Of a stretch of 64,000 nucleotides of DNA, positions 61,796-64,000 are shown one piece after another. Under the pieces are notes generated by a model. It saw only the letters and a program-made list of their open reading frames with translations. It searched no databases and was not told the DNA's origin. The DNA is from an uncultured Methanobrevibacter sp. (GTDB lineage: Archaea > Methanobacteriota > Methanobacteria > Methanobacteriales > Methanobacteriaceae): assembly GCF_900314695.1 (NCBI RefSeq), contig NZ_OMWD01000001.1, positions 1 to 64,000 on the forward strand. Direction: 5' to 3'. The translations under genes were made by a program, and so were the position numbers. The number at the start of each line of letters is the position of its first letter. Position 1 is the first letter of the stretch.

Positions 61796-64000
<2,205 letters not shown>

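Overview
The window is chromosomal DNA of a methanogenic archaeon, very probably a gut-type Methanobrevibacter (Methanobacteriales). The DNA is AT-rich, ribosome-binding sites are mostly GGTGAT or GGAG, and promoters carry archaeal TATA boxes. Methanogen-specific genes include F420-dependent methylene-H4MPT dehydrogenase (mtd), a methanogenesis-marker-12-type protein, the F430 gene cfbB and a fused Fae-Hps. Archaeal signatures include Hef, RFC large and small subunits, Kae1-Bud32, LSm and archaeal ThrRS. Secreted beta-helix/Ig-like adhesin-like proteins and Mur-ligase, UppP and flippase genes fit a pseudomurein-walled Methanobrevibacter. I cannot name the species.

Layout. 1-569: 3' part of an IS200/IS605-type element (tnpB and its structured right end), abutting a small secreted protein gene. 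1.4-7.7 kb: purD, a TMEM175-like channel gene, argF, a DUF2085 gene, then ilvB-ilvH-cab. 7.7-12.5 kb: a large adhesin-like gene, ilvC, a marker-12 gene, LSm and a 47-codon ORF. 12.5-21.1 kb: surE, a PD-(D/E)xK-like membrane protein, cfbB plus a polysaccharide polymerase, thrS, fae-hps, a zinc-ribbon protein and a coiled-coil protein.

21.1-31.0 kb is the most unusual part. A secreted, membrane-anchored CobN-like giant is followed in a tight operon by a DUF2162 membrane protein, an ExbB/TolQ/MotA-type channel and a DUF2149 protein with an ExbD-like motif. A secreted DUF3344 protein comes next. Both transcription units carry the same GTAATAC/GTATTAC boxes flanking their TATA boxes at identical 33-bp spacing. 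I read this as one regulon: a proton-motive-force-driven, outside-facing tetrapyrrole or metal handling machine.

31.0-46.4 kb: iron-sulfur flavoprotein, lipid-linked sugar flippase, ModE-like regulator, ferredoxin, hisB, mtd (opposite strand), tRNA-Val, ilvE, uppP, archaeal cobT, kae1-bud32, rdgB, rpsO, a DHH phosphoesterase, the phosphomevalonate dehydratase large subunit and a Mur ligase. 46.4-64 kb: FMN-binding protein, Hef, then an operon (hisS-hisI-PIN/KH ATPase-TIM-barrel protein), aroE, RFC large and small subunits, htpX with an EF-hand, trmI, an acyltransferase, an alpha/beta hydrolase, and the 3' part of leuS running off the right edge.

The genes cover branched-chain amino acid synthesis and use (ilvB, ilvH, ilvC, ilvE, leuS, tRNA-Val), histidine (hisB, hisI, hisS), tetrapyrrole/cobamide metabolism (cfbB, cobT, CobN-like) and envelope construction. 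No intergenic stretch exceeds 300 bases. The largest gaps (about 270 bp at 35732-35998, 240 bp at 28061-28304 and 61551-61788, 205 bp at 21088-21291) hold promoters, operator-like repeats or terminators. I saw no rRNA or CRISPR array.
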